Shown here piece by piece: positions 24,450 through 33,710 of a stretch of 64,000 nucleotides of DNA (position 1 is its first letter; each line of letters opens with the position of its first letter). The position numbers and the translations under genes were made by a program. The DNA comes from Verrucomicrobiales bacterium. GTDB taxonomy: Bacteria; Verrucomicrobiota; Verrucomicrobiia; Limisphaerales; J093. The notes below the pieces were generated by a model. It did no database searches and was not told the DNA's origin. It was given only the letters and a program-made list of their open reading frames with translations. The stretch covers positions 62,001-126,000 of the forward strand of contig JACKPV010000032.1 in assembly GCA_024233305.1 (NCBI GenBank). The letters run 5' to 3'.

Positions 24450-25823
24450 TCAGCCGTTCTTCCGCGCTCCGGCGGCGTTTTCCACCGCCGGCTCGGTTTC
24501 GCAAGTGCCCGCTGAGGCGCAGCTGTCAGCGGTCGTGGTGCCGCCGACGTCGCCGTTCTGCTTGATGGCGGCCCGGGCCTCGGCGAGGTGGCCCTTGCCG
24601 GCGCTGCAGCCGTTGAAGGCGTCGATTTGATGCCCCGCCTCGAACCGTGGCGGCCGCGGCCAGAAGTTGTATCGGAAGTTCTTCCAGTTGTCCCCCCGCT
24701 GGTAATTCGTGCCCAGCGCGCCGCTCGGATCGTAGCCGCAGTGCGTCATGCAGTTTTCGCAGCGCGGATCCCGCGCCACCCCGTCCACCACGCCATATTT
24801 ATCCCAGTCCACCTCGTCGAGCATCTGCTGGTAGGTCGGGTAATGCCCGTCGGTCATCAGGTAGCACGGCGCCTTCCAGCCACGGACATTGTAGGTCGGG
24901 ATGGCCCAGGCGGTGCAGGTAAGTTCGCGTTTGCCGGCCAGGAACTCCTGGTAGACCGGGGTGCCGAAGATGGTGAACTGCCGGCCCCACCGCTCGATGT
25001 CCTTGAATTTGTCGCGGGTCATGGCCCGGGTGAGGAAGAACTCCTCCGGATCCTTGCCCAACCGCCGGACCATGTCCTTCTTGGCGGCGTCGTAATCGTA
25101 GCCCGGCGAGATCGTGTGTCCGTCGACGCCCAGCCAGGAGAAGAACTTGAACATGTCCTCGATCTCCTGGACGTCGGTTTCGCGGTAGACGGTGGTGTTC
25201 GTGGCGACCTGGAAACCGAGGAGCTTGGCCATGCGCACGGCCTCGACGCATTCCTTGAAGACGCCCTCGCGCTCGACAATGAGGTCGTGGGTGTATTCGA
25301 GGCCGTCGACATGGACGTTCCAATACATCCATTTGGAGGGCCGGATGACCGGACGGTTGCCGGTGCGGCCCTGGCGGATGGTGTCTGCCTGCTTGGGCGT
25401 GATCAACGATTCCCGGAGCAACTCCTGCAATTTCGGTTCGAGGGCGGGAGTGTAGATGGCGGCGAGGTAGTCGACCATCTTGCGGCGCATGAACACGCCG
25501 TTGGTGCAGATGTAGACGATCCGGCCCTGTTCGAGGATGCCCTGCACCAACTCCTCGATCTGTGGGTAGATGAGCGGTTCGCCGCCGCAAATGGACACCA
25601 TCGGGGCCGCACACTCCGTCGCCGCCGCGAGGCAGCGATCCAGCGGGACCATGTCCTTGAGATTCGTCGAATACTCACGAATCCGTCCGCAGCCGGTGCA
25701 GCTCAGGTTGCAGGTGTGCAGCGGCTCAAGCTGCAACACCATCGCGAAGCGCGGGGTGCGGCGGGTTTTGTGCTTGATGATGTGGGCGGCGATCTTCGCC
25801 GACAACGCGAGGGGAAAACGCAT
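24450..25823 (-). CDS. hpnH: Adenosyl-hopene transferase HpnH (radical SAM)
   Basis: A 457-residue protein. The radical SAM cluster CNLSCTGC (Cys38, Cys42, Cys45) is followed by SICGGEPLIYPQIEELVQGIL, the HpnH pattern. The C-terminal DUF3463-like region contains CTAWAIPTYNVRGWKAPCYL and CENCMTHCGYDPSGALG. HpnH joins 5'-deoxyadenosine to diploptene, the first step toward extended hopanoids. Typical HpnH is about 330-390 residues. This one has an insertion of about 40 residues after RRKMVDYL (residues 118-165) and a tail of about 80 residues ending in a Thr/Ala-rich stretch with two cysteines. It lies 6 nt from the small lipoprotein gene and 13 nt from hpnJ, so it forms one operon. Confidence 0.92.
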   Translation of the reverse strand: MRFPLALSAKIAAHIIKHKTRRTPRFAMVLQLEPLHTCNLSCTGCGRIREYSTNLKDMVPLDRCLAAATECAAPMVSICGGEPLIYPQIEELVQGILEQGRIVYICTNGVFMRRKMVDYLAAIYTPALEPKLQELLRESLITPKQADTIRQGRTGNRPVIRPSKWMYWNVHVDGLEYTHDLIVEREGVFKECVEAVRMAKLLGFQVATNTTVYRETDVQEIEDMFKFFSWLGVDGHTISPGYDYDAAKKDMVRRLGKDPEEFFLTRAMTRDKFKDIERWGRQFTIFGTPVYQEFLAGKRELTCTAWAIPTYNVRGWKAPCYLMTDGHYPTYQQMLDEVDWDKYGVVDGVARDPRCENCMTHCGYDPSGALGTNYQRGDNWKNFRYNFWPRPPRFEAGHQIDAFNGCSAGKGHLAEARAAIKQNGDVGGTTTADSCASAGTCETEPAVENAAGARKNG

Positions 25824-25829
25824 GATGGA

Positions 25830-26036
25830 TCAACGCGCGGACGCCAGCTCCGGCGCCGGTTCCGGCACGGGGACGGGTTCCACCGGATCGCCCTTCGGAG
25901 TGTCCCGCACCAGCCCGGGCAACAGGAAGCTGGCCGGCGAAATGCTGGGGGATGCGCTGACGCCACCGCAGCCCGTGGCGACCAGCCCGATCACCAGCGC
26001 GGTTGCCAACAGGCTCAGATGCCGATAGCATTTCAT
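25830..26036 (-). CDS. Small lipoprotein upstream of hpnH
   Basis: A 68-residue protein. The lipoprotein signal peptide ends in GLVATGCGG (Cys23), leaving a mature chain of about 45 residues rich in Ser, Pro and Glu (PVEPVPVPEPAPEL). There is no recognised domain. The stop is 6 nt before hpnH, so it is the first gene of the hopanoid-linked operon. Only 28 bp separate its ATG from that of the divergent TPR gene, so the operon's promoter must overlap coding sequence or be very compact. A structural envelope role is a guess. Confidence 0.6.
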   Translation of the reverse strand: MKCYRHLSLLATALVIGLVATGCGGVSASPSISPASFLLPGLVRDTPKGDPVEPVPVPEPAPELASAR

Positions 26037-26064
26037 TCCAGCCACTATAGGTTCTGCTGAGGTG

Positions 26065-26865
26065 ATGGCAAACCCTAATTCCAGCACGGTCCGGTTCCGG
26101 CAGGGAACGTCGCGGCGGCGGCGCCACGCGGGGGTTTGGGCGACGATTCTGGGAGCCGTCCTCGCCCTGACGCCGGCACGGATCCGGGCTGCCGACGCCG
26201 TCCGGGAAGCGGCCGAGGCGCGCGCCCGGGCCGCCTGCGAGGTGGGCCGAAAGGCGTGTGCGGCCGCGCCAACCGATCCCGTGGCGGCCTGGGAATTCGC
26301 GCGGGCGACGTTCGATTGGGCGGAGTTCGCCACCGCCAAGGAGGATCGCGCCCGCCTCGCCACAGAGGGCATTGCCGCCGGACGACGGGCGGTCGAACTC
26401 GGTCCCGCGCTCGCCGCCAGCCACTATTACCTCGCCATGAATCTCGGCCAACTCGCCCGCACCAAGCTGCTGGGCGCGCTCTCCCTGGTCACCGAGATGG
26501 AGGATTTGTTCATCCAGGCGCGCTCCCTGGATCCGCGCTTCGATTTTGCCGGCGCCGACCGCTGCCTCGGGCTGCTTTACCGGGACGCCCCCGGCTGGCC
26601 GGTCAGTGTCGGCAATCGCAAGAAGGCCCGAAAGCACCTCGAGGCGGCCATCAATCTCGCCCCGGATTACGTCGAGAACCGGCTAAACCTCCTGGAAGCC
26701 CTCGTCGAATGGGGGGAGCGGGCCGAGGCCCGGGAGGTCCGGGCGGCGCTGGCCGGACGCCTGCCCCTGGCCCGCGAGGAATTCGCCGGCGAACGCTGGG
26801 CCTGGAGCTGGCAGGACTGGGACCGGCGCTGGGAATCGGTCACCCGGCAGATCGACGCGTGGTGA
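26065..26865 (+). CDS. Exported TPR protein (TRAP-associated TAtT-like)
   Basis: A 266-residue protein. A long charged N-region (FRQGTSRRRRHAG) precedes a hydrophobic stretch (VWATILGAVLALTPARIRAADA), consistent with a signal peptide. Helical TPR-like repeats follow: RAAVELGPALAASHYYLAMNLGQ-like segments, then KKARKHLEAAINLAPDYVENRLNLLEALVEWGE. The pattern resembles the TAtT family of TRAP-transporter-associated periplasmic proteins. The ATG at 26065 is preferred over an immediately preceding GTG. It is divergent from the small lipoprotein gene and followed 97 bp later by another small plus-strand gene. The function is unknown. Confidence 0.7.
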   Translation: MANPNSSTVRFRQGTSRRRRHAGVWATILGAVLALTPARIRAADAVREAAEARARAACEVGRKACAAAPTDPVAAWEFARATFDWAEFATAKEDRARLATEGIAAGRRAVELGPALAASHYYLAMNLGQLARTKLLGALSLVTEMEDLFIQARSLDPRFDFAGADRCLGLLYRDAPGWPVSVGNRKKARKHLEAAINLAPDYVENRLNLLEALVEWGERAEAREVRAALAGRLPLAREEFAGERWAWSWQDWDRRWESVTRQIDAW

Positions 26866-26962
26866 CCGCTCTTCGCGCCCCGGCGCTTCGGATCCCCCCG
26901 CGCCGGGGTCGCTGCCAATGCCCGCTGGCTTTCCGCCCGGCCGATGCCGTACCCTCCGCGAC

Positions 26963-27511
26963 ATGGCAGGCAACCTGTTCAACCAAGTCCAAGCCCTTCT
27001 CCACACCCCGCAGCCGCCGCAACTCGGTCCCGGCCCGCGAGCGCATGTCGAATCCGCCGCCTCGATCCGCACCAAAATCGAGGACCTGACCCGCCAGGCC
27101 AATCTCCCCGCGCTCCGGATCGATTTGCTCCATGCGCTGGTGTTGCTCTGGCACGACCGCCTGGAAGCCTCCCACCGCATCGTGCAGGAAATCGAAACGC
27201 CCGACGGCAGCCTGATCCATGCCATGATGCACCGGCGCGAGCCGGACTACTGGAACTCGAAATACTGGTGGCGCCGCGTGGGGACGCACCCGGTGTTTCC
27301 CGCGCTGGCCGACGCGGTGACGCGCGCGCTTCAGGACGAACCGTCGCCGATGCTGGCCCGGATTGTAAATCAGGGGAACTGGGACCCGTTCGCGTTCGTC
27401 GACGAGTGCCAGCAGGCAGCACCCTTGCCCGCGACCGAGGAGCCGCACCGGACCGCGGTCGAGGTGCAACGGATCGAGTTCCAATGCGCGCTCGCGCATC
27501 TGTGTGCCTGA
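26963..27511 (+). CDS. Conserved hypothetical protein (HRREPDYWNSKYWWRRVG motif)
   Basis: A 182-residue soluble protein from the ATG at 26963; an upstream in-frame start at 26918 adds 15 residues. It has no signal peptide. Most striking is the HRREPDYWNSKYWWRRVG block (about residues 89-106), followed by HPVFPAL. This motif recurs in uncharacterised proteins of Verrucomicrobia, Planctomycetes and Acidobacteria that I recall only as hypotheticals, so I assign no function. The stop codon TGA at 27509-27511 is directly abutted by a MITE-like repeat whose left end overlaps its last base. Confidence 0.72.
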   Translation: MAGNLFNQVQALLHTPQPPQLGPGPRAHVESAASIRTKIEDLTRQANLPALRIDLLHALVLLWHDRLEASHRIVQEIETPDGSLIHAMMHRREPDYWNSKYWWRRVGTHPVFPALADAVTRALQDEPSPMLARIVNQGNWDPFAFVDECQQAAPLPATEEPHRTAVEVQRIEFQCALAHLCA

Positions 27512-27706
27512 GCCGTATCGATTCAACAGGCCGTAGCCGCCGACGTGTAGTCGGCGCTGAAATCCAATGGCTTACGCGGTCCCGCTGGTTCCGACTGGCC
27601 GTCACGTTTTGGTGGATCGTCGCACCCGGCGGCAGGCGGACGGATCCCCGCCGAATAATGCGCCGACTGCACGTCGGCGGCTACGAGTTACTGAATCGAT
27701 ACGGCT
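27511..27706. repeat. MITE-like palindromic element, copy 1
   Basis: A 196-bp element. The outer inverted repeat AGCCGTATCGATTCA (27511-27525) pairs perfectly with 27692-27706. A second inverted pair of 25 bp (27533-27557 with 27660-27684) has one mismatch. The middle is non-palindromic. A related copy lies at 37655-37850. Immediately after the right end, TGAGCCGGAACGATTCAA resembles the left arm again, suggesting a third partial unit. No transposase gene is inside, so it would be mobilised in trans. The gap to the next gene (27512-27824) is filled mainly by this repeat. Confidence 0.75.
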
Positions 27707-27824
27707 GAGCCGGAACGATTCAATGGGCCGTGGGCGACGGCGGCGGCCCTGCGCTGGTATCGTCGCAGGTTGGGCTTGGGTTTCAGGCCGGGCCGGGTGC
27801 ATGCTGGCGGACAACGTGAACCCC

Positions 27825-30215
27825 ATGAAACCTCTCACTTGCGTTTGGCGTGCCGGTTGCCTGGCGACCATCCTGTGCCTGCCGGCCCGCTCACTGGCCG
27901 CCGATCCGCCGTTGCCCGCTGCCTGCGCGCCAACCTTGGAGGCCGCGGCCCGGTCACTTGCCGACGGCGACCTGGTGGCTGCGCGCGACGGTTTTCAAAC
28001 CGTGTTGGCCGACGTTGCCGCGCCGGCCTTCGTGCGTGGGTTGGCCTGCACGGGACTGGCCGAAACGGCGCTTGCCGGAGGGGATCGTCCGGGCGCCCTG
28101 GCTTGGTGGCAACGCCAGGCGGCGGACACGAGTCTGGCTCCTTTCCAACGCCAACTGGCCATGCGCCGGTTGGAGGAGGCCGGTCGTGCGGCCACCGGTC
28201 GGTCGGTTCGCGCGCCCGCCGAGTTCCGGGCGACCCTGCCGTCCCTGCCGCCGCCCGCGGTGACCTTCTTCGTTTCGTCGGACGGGGACGATACGAATGA
28301 CGGCTCCCGCAACCGTCCGTTTGCGAGCCTGGCGCGGGCGCGCGACGCCATCCGGCAGTTCAAGCAGGCGCAGGGCGGGAAGCTACCCAACGGCGGTGCG
28401 CAGGTGCAGGTGGCGGCGGGGGAGTATCCGGTCCGCGAGACCCTCACTCTCGGCGCCGGGGATTCCGGCACGGCGGACGCGCCGATTGTCTACCGGGCGG
28501 CCCCCGGGACCACGGTGCGGCTGCAGGGGGGCACGCCCGTTGCGAACTGGCGTCCGGTGGCCGATGCCGCCGCCGAACCGCGCCTGTCACCCGACGTGGC
28601 AAACGCGGTCCTCGTCGCCGATCTCAAGACACTCGAGAACCAGGATTGGGGTGATGCCACCGCGTTGCGCGCGCGGCCCGAACTCTTCGTCAACGGGGTG
28701 CCGCAAACCCTGGCACGGTGGCCGAACGAGGGCTTCGTGAAGACCGGCGAGATCCGCGGGACGAACACGTTCAAGGTCTGGAACACCATTTCCGGCTGCC
28801 GCGACGGACGGTTCGAGTTCGTCGAGGACCGGCCCTTGCGCTGGCTTGATGAACCGGACGTGCGCTTGTATGGCTATTGGTTCTGGGATTGGTTCGAGGA
28901 ATACCAGACGGTGGCCGCCATTGATGCCGACCGCCGGACCTTCACCCTGGCGCCGCCCTTCTCCAACTACGGCTACCGGAAGGACCAGCGCTATTACGCG
29001 GTGAATGTGCTCCGGGAACTCGATCAACCGGGCGAATGGTATCTGGACCGGCCGGCGCAACGGCTCTACTGGCTGCCACCGGACGGAGTGCAACCGAACA
29101 CCGCCGAGGTCGTCGTGAGCCGGTTTGCCGCGCCCTTCATCCGGTTGGAGAACGTCCGCCATGTGATCCTGCTCGGATTGACCCTCGAGGCCGGCCGCGC
29201 CGACGGTATTCACGTGTCCGGGGGGGAGGACTGCCTCGTGGCCGGCTGCACAATCCGCCGGATGGGTGGCGATGGGGTGGTGGTGCAGGGCGGGCGGCGG
29301 CACGGAGTCTTCGGGTGCCGTATCGAGACCATGGGCTGCGGGGGCACGCGGGTGGCCGGAGGGAATCGTGAGACGCTCGAGCCCGGCGGGCACTTCGTCG
29401 AGAATTGCGTCGTCCGCGACATCTCGCGGATCAAGCGCACCTACACGCCGGCGGTTCACCTCGACGGCTGCGGAAACCGGATCGCCCACAACCGCTTCGA
29501 GGACATGCCTTCCTCCGCCATGCGGATCGAGGGCAACGATCAGCTAATCGAGTTGAACGTGATACGCGACGTGGTGAAGGAATCCGATGATCAGGGCGGC
29601 GTGGACATGTTTGGCAACCCGCTCTACCGGGGCGTGGTCATCCGTTGGAACCGCTGGAGCGACATCGGCGGGGGCACCCACAACGGCGCCGCCGGGGTGC
29701 GGCTGGACGACATGATCTCGGGGGTGGCCGTTCACGGCAACGTGTTCGAGCGGTGCGGCGCCGTGATCTTCGGCGGGGTCCAGATCCACGGTGGCAAGGA
29801 TAACCTGATCGACAACAACCTGTTCATCGATTGCTTCGCCGGGGTGAGCTTCTCGCGCTGGGGTGAAAAACGATGGCTGGAGGCCATCGAGCGGTTCCGT
29901 CCGCAGGCGGCGGCAGCGATCTACGCCGTGCGCTACCCGGAACTGGCGAACCTCACCACCGGCGCCGACGTAAACGATCTGAGCCGGAACGTCTTTGTGC
30001 GTTGCGGACGCATTTACCTGCGGAACGCCGGGATCCCGCGCACCGCTCTGGCCCGGGTCATTCCCGAGGCCTTTGAGCTGTCCCGGGTGTCCGACCGGAC
30101 GGCGCTGCAGGCCGATCCGGAGTTCCGGGCGGCGCTGTTCGAGCCGATCCCACTCGACGAAATCGGCCCTTACGAACATGCGTGGTTTGCCGGCGCCGGC
30201 GCATCGGTGCGCTGA
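27825..30215 (+). CDS. Secreted right-handed parallel beta-helix protein
   Basis: This is 796 residues from the ATG at 27825; an in-frame ATG at 27801 is less likely. The signal peptide (WRAGCLATILCLPARSLAAD) is followed by a helical domain (about residues 30-130). A long right-handed beta-helix then runs from about residue 145 (VSSDGDDTNDGSRNRPFASLARARDAIRQF) through repeated coil motifs (IHVSGGEDCLVAGCTIRRMGGDGVVVQ; PAVHLDGCGNRIAHNRFEDM; LIDNNLFIDCF). The fold is shared by pectate lyases, sulfated-polysaccharide lyases and alginate epimerases, and the active site cannot be assigned. It is the first gene of a plus-strand glycan-degrading run. Confidence 0.82.
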   Translation: MKPLTCVWRAGCLATILCLPARSLAADPPLPAACAPTLEAAARSLADGDLVAARDGFQTVLADVAAPAFVRGLACTGLAETALAGGDRPGALAWWQRQAADTSLAPFQRQLAMRRLEEAGRAATGRSVRAPAEFRATLPSLPPPAVTFFVSSDGDDTNDGSRNRPFASLARARDAIRQFKQAQGGKLPNGGAQVQVAAGEYPVRETLTLGAGDSGTADAPIVYRAAPGTTVRLQGGTPVANWRPVADAAAEPRLSPDVANAVLVADLKTLENQDWGDATALRARPELFVNGVPQTLARWPNEGFVKTGEIRGTNTFKVWNTISGCRDGRFEFVEDRPLRWLDEPDVRLYGYWFWDWFEEYQTVAAIDADRRTFTLAPPFSNYGYRKDQRYYAVNVLRELDQPGEWYLDRPAQRLYWLPPDGVQPNTAEVVVSRFAAPFIRLENVRHVILLGLTLEAGRADGIHVSGGEDCLVAGCTIRRMGGDGVVVQGGRRHGVFGCRIETMGCGGTRVAGGNRETLEPGGHFVENCVVRDISRIKRTYTPAVHLDGCGNRIAHNRFEDMPSSAMRIEGNDQLIELNVIRDVVKESDDQGGVDMFGNPLYRGVVIRWNRWSDIGGGTHNGAAGVRLDDMISGVAVHGNVFERCGAVIFGGVQIHGGKDNLIDNNLFIDCFAGVSFSRWGEKRWLEAIERFRPQAAAAIYAVRYPELANLTTGADVNDLSRNVFVRCGRIYLRNAGIPRTALARVIPEAFELSRVSDRTALQADPEFRAALFEPIPLDEIGPYEHAWFAGAGASVR

Positions 30216-30342
30216 ACCTGTGGTCCGGGTGTTGCGTGCCACCGCCGGTTCTCCTGGTTCGCGCGGGTTCGGCGACGAGCAGGATTGAAATGCCGTCGCC
30301 GGTCTGTTAGGCAGACGGCATACCGTCCGCACTGATCCGCCC

Positions 30343-33300
30343 ATGAAAAAGTCGCTTGCCGTTATCGCCATCCTGCTGGTGTTCGCCGCCACCGGAGGGA
30401 GAGTCACCGCTGCCGCCGACTGGACGAGGTCGTTGACGGGGAAATGGCGCTTTCAACTCGACCCGGACGACGCGGGCATTGCCGGACGCTGGTTTGCCAA
30501 CCCGCTGGCGGACGGTATACGGTTGCCGGGTGGGTTGACAGAACAGGGCGTCGGGGACCCGGTCAGCACGGCCACACCCTGGATCGGCGGGATCGTCGAC
30601 CAATCCTGGTTCACGGCCCCCGAGTTCGCCCCTTACCGCGAGCCCGGCAACGTCAAGATCCCCTTCTGGCTGCAGCCCGAGCGCTATTACGCGGGAGCGG
30701 CGTGGTTCCAACGCGACATCGAGATCCCGGAAAAGTGGTCTGGCCGTCGGGTGGTCCTCTTTCTCGAACGGGCGCACTGGGAAACCCGGGTGTGGGTCGA
30801 CGAGCAACCGGTCGGAACCTGCAATGCCCTGGCCACGCCGCACGAATACGATCTGGGCCAGTTGCCGGTCGGTCGCCACACGCTGACCGTGCGCGTCGAC
30901 AACCGTCTGATCGTCGACATCGGCGAGAACTCGCACAGCATCAGCGATCATACCCAAGGCAACTGGAACGGCCTTGTCGGACGGCTGGAACTCGGCGCCA
31001 CCCCGCCGGTGTGGATCGACGACGTCCAAGTGTTCCCGGACGCGGTGGCGCGCACCGCGACCGTCCGAGTGCGCCTCGGGAATGCCACCGGCAAACCCGG
31101 ACGAGGCCGGCTGACCCTGCTTGTGAAGCCGGCGCAAAGAGGCGGGGCCACGGTCGACGCCGGTTCGGATGTAGACCGCGAAATCCGGTCACCGATTGCC
31201 TGGGAAGCCGACGGGACGACGGCCGGGTTCACCTTGCGCCTGGGCGAAGCGGCGCCGCTCTGGGACGAGTTCAATCCGGCGCTCTTCGTGGTGGCCGTCG
31301 CGCTGCAATCCGAATTTGGCGACCACCTTCCCACACCCGTCCGGTTTGGCTTGCGGGACCTGGCAACCGACGGCACGCAGTTTACGATCAACGGTCGCAA
31401 GCTCTTTTTCCGGGGCACCCTCGAGTGCGCCATCTTCCCGAGGACCGGTCATCCCCCGACGGATGATGCCGGCTGGCGCAAGGTGATCCGGGCGGCGAAG
31501 GCGCATGGGTTGAACATGCTTCGCTTTCATTCCTGGTGTCCGCCGGAAGCCGCATTCCGCGTCGCGGACGAACTCGGCTTCTACCTTCAGGTCGAGTGCT
31601 CGTCATGGGCCAATCAGTCGACCAGCCTCGGCGACGGCAAGCCGGTCGACGCGTGGCTATACGCCGAGACGGACCGGATCCTCGAGGCCTATGGCAGCCA
31701 TCCCTCGTTCGTCCTGTTTCTCTATGGTAATGAACCCGGCGGCGCCCGGCACAAGGCCTGGCTTTCCGAGTGGGTCAGCCACTACCGCGCCCGGGATCCG
31801 CGCCACCTGATGAGCGGCGGCGCCGGTTGGCCGCAACTGCCCGAGGACCAGTTCCACGTCACACCCGATCCGCGCGTGCAGGGTTGGGGGCAGGGATTGA
31901 ACAGCCGCATCAACGGCCGGCCGCCGGAAACCACCACCGATTACCAGGACTACATCCAGCGCCGGAACGTCCCGGTCATCAGCCACGAGATCGGCCAGTG
32001 GTGCGTTTATCCCAACTTCGAGGAAACGAGCAAATACACGGGCTACCTGAAGGCGCGCAATTTCGAGATCTTTTACGAACGGCTCGTCGCGGCGGGGCTC
32101 GGATCGTTGTCACGGGACTTCCTCATCGCGTCGGGCAAGCTGCAAGCCCTATGCTACAAGGAGGACATCGAATCGGCCCTCCGGACGCCGGGCATGGGAG
32201 GGTTCCAACTGCTGGATTTGCACGATTTCCCCGGCCAAGGCACGGCGCTCGTCGGCGTGCTCGATCCGTTCTGGGAGGAGAAGGGCTACATCAAACCCGC
32301 CGCCTACCGGCGCTTCTGCAATGCCACCGTGCCCCTCGCGCGGTTGCCCAAGCGCGTCTTCACCACCGCGGAGACACTCGAGGCCGACATTGAGATCGCC
32401 CATTTCGGTCCGGCGCCGATCCAGGACGCGGTGATCGAGTGGAGCCTGCGGGATGGTCGTGGACGCATCTTCCGCAGTGTTCAATTGCCGTCGCAAACCG
32501 TGGCGGTCGGCAACGGCCGGCGCCTGTGTCAGATCCGCGTCGAGCTGCACGACTTCCCGGCGCCAGCGAAGGGAAACCTGGCCGTGCGCGTGCTCGGGAC
32601 CGATTTCGCGAACGATTGGGACCTGTGGGTCTATCCCGCCGAAACGCCGTCCACCACGAGCGAGGCTGTCTGGGTGACGTCCGAATTCGACGACGACGCC
32701 GAGGCGCGCCTGGCGGAGGGCGGTCGGGTGCTGTTGACGCTGCCCGCGAAGAAGGTGCGCAACTTCGAGACCGCGCCCGTCAAACTCGGCTTCTCGAGCA
32801 TCTTCTGGAACACCGCCTGGACGGGACGGCAGGCGCCCACCACGCTGGGCATCCTCTGCGATCCGAAACACCCCGCCCTCGAAGGCTTCCCGACCGATTT
32901 CCACAGCAACTGGCAATGGTGGTATCTCATTCATCGCGCCGGCGCCCTCCGCCTCGACCTGTTGCCGCTCGACACCGAACCCATCGTGCGCGTGATCGAC
33001 GACTGGGTCACCGCCCGTCCGCTCGGGCTCCTCGTGGAAGGACAAGTTGGCGAAGGGGGCCTCATCATCTGCGGCTTCGACCTGACTCAACACGCCGACG
33101 ATCCGGTGTCGCGGCAGATGCGCGCCAGTCTGCTGGACTACCTGGGTTCCGCGAAGTTCAAGCCCCGCAGCCGCTTCACCGTGGCGCAAATCAAGGATCT
33201 CATCGCGCTGCCAAAACCGGGAGCATTGAGCGAAGTCTGTTCAATCAAGGCGGACAGCGAGCAACCGGGCTTCGGAGCCGCCAACGCCGTGGATGGCGAT

Positions 33301-33654
33301 CCGACCACGATGTGGCACACCGCCTGGGGCGACGGCGCGCCGGGTTTCCCGCATGAACTGACAATCGAGTTCAGCCGTCCACAACGCGTTGCGGGGATCA
33401 GCCTGTTGCCCCGGCAAGACGCCAATCGCAACGGCTGGATCAAGGCATGCGTGGTTCGCGGTTGGTCCCGGTCCGGCGACGCGGCGGTGGACCTGGCCGA
33501 CGTCGAGTTGCCGGCGGATGACACACGCAAACGGATCGGCTTCAAAGCGCCCGTGACCCTGAGCGGTCTGCGCATCGCGTTCCGGAGCGGGCACGCCCAG
33601 GGCCCGTGGGCCTCGATCGCGGAAATCGGCCTTCTTCCCGCCGACGGCCAATGA
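30343..33654 (+). CDS. Secreted GH2-family glycosidase with C-terminal F5/8 (CBM32-like) domain
   Basis: A 1103-residue protein with a cleavable signal peptide (KSLAVIAILLVFAATGGR). Its order is a sugar-binding jelly roll (about 60-230), an Ig-like domain, then a TIM barrel. The catalytic acid/base is in LYGNEPGG (Glu464) and the nucleophile in ISHEIGQWC (Glu549), both in the places expected for GH2 beta-glycosidases. After long beta-rich domains a discoidin-type module closes the protein (EQPGFGAANAVDGDPTTMWHTAWG). The specificity (beta-galactosidase, glucuronidase or mannosidase type) is not decidable. It is flanked by a beta-helix protein and a GH43/130-like protein, all on the plus strand. 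Confidence 0.88.
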   Translation: MKKSLAVIAILLVFAATGGRVTAAADWTRSLTGKWRFQLDPDDAGIAGRWFANPLADGIRLPGGLTEQGVGDPVSTATPWIGGIVDQSWFTAPEFAPYREPGNVKIPFWLQPERYYAGAAWFQRDIEIPEKWSGRRVVLFLERAHWETRVWVDEQPVGTCNALATPHEYDLGQLPVGRHTLTVRVDNRLIVDIGENSHSISDHTQGNWNGLVGRLELGATPPVWIDDVQVFPDAVARTATVRVRLGNATGKPGRGRLTLLVKPAQRGGATVDAGSDVDREIRSPIAWEADGTTAGFTLRLGEAAPLWDEFNPALFVVAVALQSEFGDHLPTPVRFGLRDLATDGTQFTINGRKLFFRGTLECAIFPRTGHPPTDDAGWRKVIRAAKAHGLNMLRFHSWCPPEAAFRVADELGFYLQVECSSWANQSTSLGDGKPVDAWLYAETDRILEAYGSHPSFVLFLYGNEPGGARHKAWLSEWVSHYRARDPRHLMSGGAGWPQLPEDQFHVTPDPRVQGWGQGLNSRINGRPPETTTDYQDYIQRRNVPVISHEIGQWCVYPNFEETSKYTGYLKARNFEIFYERLVAAGLGSLSRDFLIASGKLQALCYKEDIESALRTPGMGGFQLLDLHDFPGQGTALVGVLDPFWEEKGYIKPAAYRRFCNATVPLARLPKRVFTTAETLEADIEIAHFGPAPIQDAVIEWSLRDGRGRIFRSVQLPSQTVAVGNGRRLCQIRVELHDFPAPAKGNLAVRVLGTDFANDWDLWVYPAETPSTTSEAVWVTSEFDDDAEARLAEGGRVLLTLPAKKVRNFETAPVKLGFSSIFWNTAWTGRQAPTTLGILCDPKHPALEGFPTDFHSNWQWWYLIHRAGALRLDLLPLDTEPIVRVIDDWVTARPLGLLVEGQVGEGGLIICGFDLTQHADDPVSRQMRASLLDYLGSAKFKPRSRFTVAQIKDLIALPKPGALSEVCSIKADSEQPGFGAANAVDGDPTTMWHTAWGDGAPGFPHELTIEFSRPQRVAGISLLPRQDANRNGWIKACVVRGWSRSGDAAVDLADVELPADDTRKRIGFKAPVTLSGLRIAFRSGHAQGPWASIAEIGLLPADGQ

Positions 33655-33710
33655 CGTCTCGCAGCCGGCGCCCGCGGTCTGGAACCCCCCCATCAACAAA
33701 CGGAGACGAT

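Noticed and set aside
21680..24565. Plus-strand open frame of 961 codons opposite dus and hpnJ
   Set aside because: It is antisense to two well-conserved enzymes and has no recognisable domain.
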